Source: JACPLA01 sp964602055 (GTDB lineage Bacteria; Bacteroidota; Ignavibacteria; UBA10030). Taken from it: a stretch of 64,000 nucleotides of DNA. Under the pieces are notes generated by a model that worked only from the letters and a program-made list of their open reading frames with translations, searched no databases and was not told the origin of the DNA. The stretch covers positions 4,092 through 68,091 of the forward strand of contig CAZRPU010000006.1 of the NCBI GenBank assembly GCA_964602055.1. The letters are read 5' to 3'. Both the position numbers and the translations under genes were made by a program. Numbering within the stretch: the stretch's first letter is position 1; each line of letters begins with the position of its first letter. Positions 34,745 to 41,389 of the stretch are shown here, piece after piece.

Positions 34745-35809
34745 TCACGCACTCCCCTGTTTTGGGCGATTGAGCGCCATCTCAACGATCTTCTTCAGTG
34801 TTTGTGAAAACGACAGCCCCTCTTTTTCTGCCGACTCCATGTACGAGACTCCCTCGGTCAAGTCGGGATTGGGATTGACCTCGAGGACGTAGACCTTGTT
34901 TTCCTTCGAGAGACGCATGTCGATGCGGGCATAATCGCGGCAGTTCGTGACGGTGTAGGCAGCTACAGCCTGCTCGCGCACCTGTGCTTCAACACGCTTC
35001 GGGAGTTTCGCCGGACAAATTGTATGGACGCGATGAAACTCTTCCTCCAGCGGTTCCCATTTCGCCGTATAGCTGATAATCCTGGGATATTCCGGCGGAA
35101 GCTTGGAAAAATCGTATTCAAGGATCGGGAGGACCTTGGGAGGATCGTTGCCCAGAATGGCAATATGCAGCTCACGCCCTTCAATGAATTCTTCAACGAG
35201 GATCGGCTGGGAAAAATGTTCGAACGTATACGCTATCCGTTCCAGCAACTGCGTCTGTTCGTACACGACCGACGTCTTCTCGACTCCCGTGCTTGCATCC
35301 TCGCGTGCAGGCTTGACGATGAGAGGGTAGCGAAGGCCGTGGCGTTTTGGGAGTTTCGGCTTGAAGAGAAGATGATACCTTGGTGTCTGCACGCCGTTCG
35401 CCAGAAGCACCTGCTTCGTCAACCCTTTTCGCTGGCACAGCGCAAGAGCAAAAGGTGGTGCGCCGGTATACGGCACGCCGTAGAGATCGTACAGGCCGGC
35501 GACCATGGATTCAAGCCGGGGATCCTCCTTGAAATATTCAATGAGATTGAAAACCGCATCCGGCGGATCGTCGCGCAGCAGCATGACCAGCTTCGAGAGA
35601 TCGTCGTTGATATTGAGGATGGAGGGGAGGAACCCCTCGCTCCTGAGCGCATCTGCTATCGCCTCGTATTCCTCCATGACCGTGGCAACATGAATGTCAT
35701 ACTCGGGCTTGAAGTCCAGGCTCTTGGGATCCACCTCCCGAAGCTTCTCATATTCGTCCTCCCCAACGTGATTGAAGACGATGGCAACCCTTGGTTTCTT
35801 TGCAGCCAT
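34745..35809 (-). CDS. D-alanine--D-alanine ligase-like ATP-grasp protein
   Basis: This 354-residue ATP-grasp protein has the Ddl layout: an N-terminal PreATP-grasp fold (RVAIVFNHVG), FNLIEYFKEDPRLES, YTGAPPFALALCQRKGLTKQVL near residue 120, the ATP-binding RYPLIVKPAREDASTGV, VEEFIEGRELHIAILG, and the metal site RIDMRL/VLEVNPNPDL near 300-320. True Ddl makes the D-Ala-D-Ala of peptidoglycan; the sequence diverges enough that another carboxylate-amine ligation is possible. The ATG at 35809 has GGGA upstream; an ATG at 35824 would add five residues. The C39-like gene is divergent. Confidence 0.8.
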   Translation of the reverse strand: MAAKKPRVAIVFNHVGEDEYEKLREVDPKSLDFKPEYDIHVATVMEEYEAIADALRSEGFLPSILNINDDLSKLVMLLRDDPPDAVFNLIEYFKEDPRLESMVAGLYDLYGVPYTGAPPFALALCQRKGLTKQVLLANGVQTPRYHLLFKPKLPKRHGLRYPLIVKPAREDASTGVEKTSVVYEQTQLLERIAYTFEHFSQPILVEEFIEGRELHIAILGNDPPKVLPILEYDFSKLPPEYPRIISYTAKWEPLEEEFHRVHTICPAKLPKRVEAQVREQAVAAYTVTNCRDYARIDMRLSKENKVYVLEVNPNPDLTEGVSYMESAEKEGLSFSQTLKKIVEMALNRPKQGSA

Positions 35810-35914
35810 GGCGTTCCCGTCCATTCGTGAATAATGCGATGCCGGCTTTTAATTCCGATTTGCTATTCCACCAAAGAATGGGTAGTTTTTTCCGTCCTCC
35901 AACACCATTCCAGC

Positions 35915-36766
35915 ATGGGCCTTTACCCTCAACCAAATCAGTGGCAATGCGGTCCGTTCGCCATCAAGCATGCCCTCATCACCCTCGGCATTTTTGCCGA
36001 TGAGAAGACCATTACAAAACATGCCGGCTCTCATTGGTGGAACGGAACGGACGAAATTCAGCTCGCCCGCGCCGCCAAAGCATTCCATTGTTCCCTCAGG
36101 CAAATCCGCCGGCACAATCCGGATCAGGCCCGGAAGGAACTCATGGGATACCTTCGCAGGGGAATCCCGGTACTCCTGTGTGTCTACGAATGGGCACACT
36201 GGGTCACCGTCGTCAAAGCAGAATCCGGTAAGTTCATCCTCCTGGACAGCAAAGACAAAAGCGTGCTCACGATTCAAACCTGGCGCGAACTCAAGAGTAA
36301 CTGGGTCTTTCATGAACAGGATGAACAGGACCGAAAGCATGTTGAGACCATCTTCGACTTTCACCCCGTCGTCCCCCGCTTTCGCGTAAAAACGAAAGCA
36401 AAGTTTTCCCTGGCTCGGGCTAAATTCCTCCGTCGCCCGGAAAATCGCAGCCTCTCGCGCTATTGGGACGATTACGTGGCAGACCTCCTGACGATCTGCA
36501 AACCCAGAACGCCCCTCAGCGAACGAGTTTTCTCCATGGGAGAATTTTTCCGCCGTCACGAACACATGATCCTCGACCAGGTAGATCACTGGCACGGATC
36601 CATCAATCGTCGCAGCGCGGGGCGCATCTTACAGAACATGCACTTCGTTGCTGACACCTACGGCCTTGTGATTCATGTAGGCGACGAGAAACGGGCCATC
36701 GCAGGAATCACGGCGCTCCTTACGCTCTGGGCAGCTGCGGAGCACGGTGTCCATCAGGTGTACTGA
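35915..36766 (+). CDS. C39-like cysteine peptidase domain protein with unknown C-terminal domain
   Basis: This 283-residue protein starts almost directly with a papain-like C39-type core: NQWQCGPFAIKHAL with nucleophile C12, YEWAHWVTVV with H95, and FILLDSKD with D111. C39 domains usually cleave double-glycine leaders, but here there is no ABC transporter and no signal peptide, so a cytoplasmic role or loss of activity is possible. Residues about 135-283 are helical and basic with no recognised family. The frame is open to an ATG at 35834; 35915 is preferred because it begins just before the catalytic motif, although it lacks a ribosome binding site. Its last 47 bases overlap the convergent DUF309 gene. 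Confidence 0.7.
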   Translation: MGLYPQPNQWQCGPFAIKHALITLGIFADEKTITKHAGSHWWNGTDEIQLARAAKAFHCSLRQIRRHNPDQARKELMGYLRRGIPVLLCVYEWAHWVTVVKAESGKFILLDSKDKSVLTIQTWRELKSNWVFHEQDEQDRKHVETIFDFHPVVPRFRVKTKAKFSLARAKFLRRPENRSLSRYWDDYVADLLTICKPRTPLSERVFSMGEFFRRHEHMILDQVDHWHGSINRRSAGRILQNMHFVADTYGLVIHVGDEKRAIAGITALLTLWAAAEHGVHQVY

Positions 36767-37178
36767 CCTCCCGAGCCTCCAACCGGGGCAAGAGATGCTC
36801 GTCTAACGTGTACTCTTCTTTCTTGTGCTCTCCGAGGGCGGCAAGGGCGCGCCGAATGGACTTCAAGAGCGATCGGACATTGATGCCCAGGAACCTCGAC
36901 GGAAAGATTTCAAGCTTCTCCATCGCCTTTTCAAGATTCTTGATGGCCCCGGAAATGCGAGGACGTTCGATGGCCAGATGGTAACCGGCTGCGGCCTGTA
37001 TGAGCCCCTGAAAAAATATTCTGCTTTCCTCCGGCCGCCGCAGCCAGACCCATTCCCACGCTTCGTGTGCCTCCCAGAATCTTCCTTCGTTAAATAGATC
37101 AATCCCTCTTACGAGCATAGCTCTTTCCTCTCGGATGAGGCCTGGTTCCGAAAGGAGAGATCGGTCAATCTGCTCCAT
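36720..37178 (-). CDS. DUF309-family protein
   Basis: This 152-residue helical protein carries the DUF309 signature FNEGRFWEAHEAWEWVW, followed by FFQGLIQAAAGYHLA. The function of the family is unknown. The reading frame is open to a GTG at 37208, but the promoter at 37214-37243 would start transcription at about that base, so the ATG at 37178 with AGAGG directly before it is preferred. The C-terminal 15 codons overlap the convergent C39-like gene. Confidence 0.82.
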   Translation of the reverse strand: MEQIDRSLLSEPGLIREERAMLVRGIDLFNEGRFWEAHEAWEWVWLRRPEESRIFFQGLIQAAAGYHLAIERPRISGAIKNLEKAMEKLEIFPSRFLGINVRSLLKSIRRALAALGEHKKEEYTLDEHLLPRLEAREVSTPDGHRAPQLPRA

Positions 37179-37213
37179 CCTCTTCTTTCTGGGACGAGTC
37201 GGTTTCACTCACT

Positions 37214-37243
37214 AATATAGTGATGAGAGGACTCTCCGGTCAA
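37214..37243 (-). promoter_or_regulatory. Sigma70-type promoter of the DUF309 gene
   Basis: On the minus strand, TTGACC (37238-37243) and TATATT (37214-37219) are separated by 18 bases. The predicted transcript start near 37207 leaves a leader of about 30 bases before the chosen ATG. Confidence 0.6.
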
Positions 37244-37273
37244 GAAGTCTCTGATGCGCCGGCGATGTTTCGA

Positions 37274-37302
37274 TTGATTCTCACTTCCGATTTCGCTATA
37301 CT
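37274..37302 (+). promoter_or_regulatory. Sigma70-type promoter of the sodium-dependent transporter gene
   Basis: TTGATT (37274-37279) and TATACT (37297-37302) are separated by exactly 17 bases. Transcription would start near 37309, about 31 bases before the ATG at 37340. It is back to back with the DUF309 promoter without overlap. Confidence 0.65.
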
Positions 37303-37339
37303 GACGCCATTCTTTTCTGCAAAAATTCGGAGGACGTTC

Positions 37340-38677
37340 ATGGATCAGGGCGGTCGCGGAACGTGGGGTTCACGAGTTGGCTTCATTCTTGCCGCAGCGG
37401 GTTCAGCCATTGGTTTGGGGAACATTTGGCGCTATCCCTATGTCACCGGACAAAACGGCGGAGCGGCGTTCGTCCTGTTGTATCTCGCGTGTGTCCTTGC
37501 CATCGGGCTCCCAGTACTTATGGCAGAACTTTCCCTTGGCCGCAAGACGACGCTCAATCCCGTCGGCGCTTTCAAGGCCATCAGCCGTTCCAAAGCGTGG
37601 CCGTGGGTCGGATATCTCGGGGTTGCAACCGGAGTAGGGATTCTCTCCTTTTACCTCGTCATTGCCGGATGGACGCTCGGATACATCGTCAGAACCGTCG
37701 TCCCGAGCACAGAGAACATCTCGGCGTTTGTCGGGAATCCCTTTGAGGAAATCGGTTATTTCACACTCTTTCTCGCGCTTACGACAATCGTCGTGCTGGG
37801 GGGCGTCGAAAAGGGCATCGAACGGTGGTCAAAGTTCCTGATGCCGGCCCTCCTCGTCCTCCTTCTCGCCCTGATCGGATACAATCTGACTCTGGACGGA
37901 GCATCGGCAGGGATCAGTTTTTATCTCAATCCAGACTTCAGCAAGATCACGGGATCGACCGTCCTTGCAGCGCTTGGCCAGGCGTTCTTCTCCCTGAGCC
38001 TTGGGATGGGAACCATGATCACGTACGGGAGTTATCTGCCCAAGAATGAAAATATACCATTCAGCGCAACGGCGGTCGCGCTTTCGGATACCTTGATCGC
38101 CTTTCTCGCAGGGCTCATGATCTTTCCGGCATTGTTTTCCGTCGGGATGCAGCCGGAACAGGGCCCGGCCCTTGTTTTCAACGTCCTCCCCGCTGTCTTC
38201 GAGACGATGCCGGGGGGTACGTTCATCGGCCTCGCGTTCTTCATTCTGCTTGCGATTGCCGCACTCACCTCGACCGTTTCCCTCCTTGAAGTCCCCGTCG
38301 CGTTCCTGGTCGACGAAAAACGCTGGACTCGCAAGAAAGCCACGCTCCTCATCAGCGGCCTCACACTCTTTGCGGGCCTTCCATCGGCTCTCTCGCAGGG
38401 AAGTGTCGGTTTCCTTTCCCAAATGAATTTTCTCGGTCAAACGGATTTCCTGAGCCTCATGAACTTCCTTTTCAGCGACCTCTCCCTCCCCATTGGCGGC
38501 CTCCTGCTGTGCCTTTTTGTCGGATGGGTATGGGGGAGTAAGAACGCAGTCGAAGAAATCAAGACCGGTGCTTCGCCAATGGTTGCCCGAATGCTTTTCG
38601 GCTGGGAATTTCTCATCAAGTTTGTGTGTCCGGTCGTCATTTTTGTCGTCCTCCTCAATGTCTTTGGTGTCTTCTGA
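37340..38677 (+). CDS. Sodium-dependent transporter, NSS/SNF family
   Basis: This 445-residue inner-membrane protein is a bacterial LeuT/MhsT-like symporter importing amino acids with sodium. TM1 carries the family signature GSAIGLGNIWRYPYVTGQNGGAAF (seen across about residues 18-42), and about 11 hydrophobic helices follow. The start at 37340 has CGGAGG at good spacing; the open frame to 37220 runs through the promoter. Substrate is not predictable from the sequence. Another sodium-coupled amino-acid carrier follows 39 bases downstream, so the two may be co-expressed. Confidence 0.92.
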   Translation: MDQGGRGTWGSRVGFILAAAGSAIGLGNIWRYPYVTGQNGGAAFVLLYLACVLAIGLPVLMAELSLGRKTTLNPVGAFKAISRSKAWPWVGYLGVATGVGILSFYLVIAGWTLGYIVRTVVPSTENISAFVGNPFEEIGYFTLFLALTTIVVLGGVEKGIERWSKFLMPALLVLLLALIGYNLTLDGASAGISFYLNPDFSKITGSTVLAALGQAFFSLSLGMGTMITYGSYLPKNENIPFSATAVALSDTLIAFLAGLMIFPALFSVGMQPEQGPALVFNVLPAVFETMPGGTFIGLAFFILLAIAALTSTVSLLEVPVAFLVDEKRWTRKKATLLISGLTLFAGLPSALSQGSVGFLSQMNFLGQTDFLSLMNFLFSDLSLPIGGLLLCLFVGWVWGSKNAVEEIKTGASPMVARMLFGWEFLIKFVCPVVIFVVLLNVFGVF

Positions 38678-38716
38678 TCTTGGCTGAAATTCCATTACTC
38701 CAGGGAGAACTTCCGC

Positions 38717-40165
38717 ATGGATGCATTCCTTAACTCGCTTCTGGAAATATCAACGTGGATTGCCGATAATATCTGGTGGCCGGAAATCCCTGGCCTTCCC
38801 TTCTTCCCCGGCGTTGTGGTTCTGCTGGCGGTAACCGGGATTTATATGACATACAAGACCCGGTTCATTCAGGTCCGACGCCTCGGCCTGGCTATTCGGT
38901 TCATGCTCAAGGGAAGGAGCAAGACCGAGATGGAAGGCCGGACAGGCGACGTGACTCCTTTCCAGGCGCTCATGACCGCTCTTGCTGCCACCGTCGGCAA
39001 CGGGAATATCGCGGGAGTTGCCACCGCCATTGCAAGCGGTGGACCCGGTGCACCCTTCTGGATGTGGATGACCGCAGTCTTCGGCATGGCGACCAAATAT
39101 GCCGAGGGAATGCTAGGACTCAAATATAGAATCAAGACCGCCGACGGCACTTACAGCGGCGGAGCAATGTACTATCTGAGGGACGGCCTGAAGCAAAAAG
39201 GCCTTGGAAAGTTCCTGGCGCTGTGGTTCTCTGTTGCCGTCATTCTCATGGCGACATTTGGAAGCGGAAACATGGCGCAGTCAAACTCCATTGCCCTCGC
39301 CCTCAACAGTGATTTCGGAATTCCTTTCATTGGAACAGGGATCGGCCTTGCTCTCCTGACCGGGATAGTGATTATCGGCGGGATCAAAAGAATTGCTGTT
39401 GTCGCCGAGCGCCTTGTGCCGGGTATGATCGTCATTTATATGGGCGCGGGCATTTATGTTATCCTCTCGAATTTCACCAACATCCCCGCAATTCTGATGA
39501 TCGTGCTCGAGTCTGCCCTGACCAATGAAGCGATTGTCGGAGGTTTTCTCGGCCACACCGTGAAAGAGGCAGTTCGTTTTGGAATTGCCCGTGGAACTCT
39601 TTCGAACGAATCAGGGATAGGATCGTGTTCCATTCCGGCAGCCGCGGCCAAGGGAAATGAGTCTGCCGCCCAAGGGATGGTTGCCATGATGGGCACGTTT
39701 ATCGATACGATTATTGTCTGCAGTATGACGACATTTGTCATTCTGAACTCGAATCTCCATCCTCATACGACCGGACTCACGAGCACAGAACTGACCAAAT
39801 CGGCTTTTGCGGTGGGGCTTGGAACGGATCTCGGAGGATGGATTGTCAGCTTGAGCAGCTTTCTCTTCGGCTACACAACGCTCATCGGATGGTCGTACTA
39901 TGGGGAACAGGGAGCCAAATATCTCTGGGGGGTCAAGAGCATTCTCCCGTATCGTTACGTATTCTGCCTCTTCGTATTCATGGGAGCCGTCTTTCAGGGG
40001 GACTATCTGAGAATCGTCTGGAATTTCGGAGATATCGGCAACGCACTCATGGCCATTCCGAACCTCATCGGACTGATCCTCCTGGGAGGAGTCGTTCGGC
40101 ATGTCACGGATGACTACTTGAAGCGGTGGGATGAGGGAAAAGTAATCCGTCCCTTTGGAGATTAG
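38717..40165 (+). CDS. Alanine/glycine:cation symporter, AGCS family
   Basis: This 482-residue inner-membrane protein belongs to the AGCS (sodium:alanine/glycine) family. Signatures include FQALMTALAATVGNGNIAGVATA (about residues 80-102), GGPGAPFWMWMTAVFGMATKY and SNESGIGSCSIPAAAA near 297-310. About ten or eleven membrane helices are seen. GGAG lies nine bases before the ATG. It is the second gene after the NSS transporter and ends at the terminator at 40190-40222. Confidence 0.94.
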   Translation: MDAFLNSLLEISTWIADNIWWPEIPGLPFFPGVVVLLAVTGIYMTYKTRFIQVRRLGLAIRFMLKGRSKTEMEGRTGDVTPFQALMTALAATVGNGNIAGVATAIASGGPGAPFWMWMTAVFGMATKYAEGMLGLKYRIKTADGTYSGGAMYYLRDGLKQKGLGKFLALWFSVAVILMATFGSGNMAQSNSIALALNSDFGIPFIGTGIGLALLTGIVIIGGIKRIAVVAERLVPGMIVIYMGAGIYVILSNFTNIPAILMIVLESALTNEAIVGGFLGHTVKEAVRFGIARGTLSNESGIGSCSIPAAAAKGNESAAQGMVAMMGTFIDTIIVCSMTTFVILNSNLHPHTTGLTSTELTKSAFAVGLGTDLGGWIVSLSSFLFGYTTLIGWSYYGEQGAKYLWGVKSILPYRYVFCLFVFMGAVFQGDYLRIVWNFGDIGNALMAIPNLIGLILLGGVVRHVTDDYLKRWDEGKVIRPFGD

Positions 40166-40189
40166 AAACTTCGGATGTGAGAAACAGGA

Positions 40190-40222
40190 AATCCTGCCGT
40201 CAACCCCGGCGGGATTTTTTTT
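40190..40222 (+). terminator. Intrinsic terminator after the AGCS symporter
   Basis: A 10-base stem (40190-40199 with 40207-40216, one G-T pair) closes a 7-base loop and runs into eight T residues (40215-40222). It abuts the stop codon of the convergent apaG gene. Confidence 0.85.
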
Positions 40223-40606
40223 CTAGTTTGCGAGCGCCCGCAGCGTGAAAAGAGGTATGGCAACGCTGAACTCCTCCCCGTTCGACCTCTTCATCAGATA
40301 GGATCCCTCCATGCTTCCTTCAAGGGTTTCGAGGATGCAATAACTGTTGTATTCATGCTGCTGTCCGGGCTGCAGCAGTGGTTGCTTGCCAACGACCCCC
40401 TCCCCCTCGACTTCCTCGGTCTTGCCGTTGGAATGCTTGATAATCCAATGGCGGCGAAGAAGTTGTACCGGCTCACGGCTCAAATTTTCGATGGCGATGA
40501 AATATGCAAACACAAACCGCCGATGAATTGCTTCCGATTGGCCGTCAAGGTACACAGGACGAACGGTTACCTTGATCTCGTTTGTTACAGCGCAGTAGGA
40601 TGTCAT
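40223..40606 (-). CDS. apaG: ApaG/DUF525 family protein
   Basis: This 127-residue protein is a fibronectin-like beta sandwich of the ApaG family (CorD homologue). Typical segments are VRPVYLDGQSEAIHRRFVFAYFIAIEN, LLRRHWIIKHSNG, EVEGEGVVGKQPLLQPG and the C-terminal SYLMKRSNGEEFSVAIPLF. It is cytoplasmic; its function is poorly defined, with links to divalent cation tolerance and protein interaction. It follows the STAS-like gene with a 28-base gap on the same strand. Confidence 0.92.
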   Translation of the reverse strand: MTSYCAVTNEIKVTVRPVYLDGQSEAIHRRFVFAYFIAIENLSREPVQLLRRHWIIKHSNGKTEEVEGEGVVGKQPLLQPGQQHEYNSYCILETLEGSMEGSYLMKRSNGEEFSVAIPLFTLRALAN

Positions 40607-40634
40607 CGCGTTCCTTCCAGATCTACGTATTGCC

Positions 40635-41012
40635 TTACTTCAGGGATTTCAGCCAATCCAATGCTTCTGCTTCCGTGCGAAAGACCCTGGTCGATGTCAT
40701 CTGATCCTTCATTTCGGCAAAGGATTGATAGACGCGGCTGAGCCCGAACGAAACATCATTGGGCGAGACTATCGCATTTCTGCCCCCTTCGCGGGAATGA
40801 GCATTCCTCACAACGCCATGCACAAGAATTTCAATGTCAGGGGTTTTGATGGATGATACGTCTGCTTCGGAGAGATCCCAGAGGACATGAAGGGTGGGTT
40901 GTCCTGTGTTATAGAACTTCTTGATGACGTCGCCAATATCGGCGGCGGTCACAGGCCCTTTGCACCTGTGAATCGTAAGGTTCAATGAAAGGTCGACCGA
41001 TGACTGAATCAT
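40635..41012 (-). CDS. SpoIIAA/STAS-like small protein
   Basis: This 125-residue protein has an alpha/beta pattern like the SpoIIAA-like (STAS/CRAL-TRIO type) small proteins common in Bacteroidota. It has an N-terminal strand pair (LNLTIHRCKGPVTAADI), a central LHVLWDLSEADVSSI strand with a conserved acidic residue, and the C-terminal helix RTEAEALDWLKSL. Its role is unknown. The ATG at 41012 has GGGAAGGA at five bases, preferred over an upstream start at 41042. It is upstream of apaG on the same strand. Confidence 0.7.
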   Translation of the reverse strand: MIQSSVDLSLNLTIHRCKGPVTAADIGDVIKKFYNTGQPTLHVLWDLSEADVSSIKTPDIEILVHGVVRNAHSREGGRNAIVSPNDVSFGLSRVYQSFAEMKDQMTSTRVFRTEAEALDWLKSLK

Positions 41013-41389
41013 CTCATTCCTTCCCTTCGACAACGATCGCATTTCAATCGCCGGGGGTACCGACCTCTTGTCAAATGTTGAAAAGAATACATGGAGGACA
41101 ACGGCGTAGAGGCCGGTAAGAAAACGCCGAATACCGGGGGAAAGCAGCCTCGATGTTCACGAAAGGAAAGCATCTTTCGGCGTGCAAGGCTCCCTGCTGC
41201 TCTCCTATCAGGCTCAATGTTGCAAGATTCTACGACAATGGCAAGCCTCAGAAAATCGGAGTTCTTTTGTTCCGGAGCAAAACAAGGGACAAGAATCATT
41301 TGGACGTACGGAATGGGAAAAAATTCCAGTTCGGGGACATGTCTCAATTCCCTTCCTCTTTTCTTGTTTCCTTGTTACCTTCATCATGC
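41013..41389. other. Divergent intergenic region of 377 bases
   Basis: This gap lies between the STAS-like gene (minus) and the FAD/Fe-S oxidoreductase (plus). A TTGACA on the minus strand (41069-41074) lacks a convincing -10 at 16-18 bases. No good plus-strand promoter was recognised. The oxidoreductase frame is open from 41153, but the translated extension shows no family features. No RNA gene or repeat was seen. Confidence 0.5.

Noticed and set aside
41153..41389. N-terminal extension of the FAD/Fe-S oxidoreductase by 79 residues
   Set aside because: The extension has no family similarity or targeting signal, while the ATG at 41390 begins the conserved N-terminal helix.
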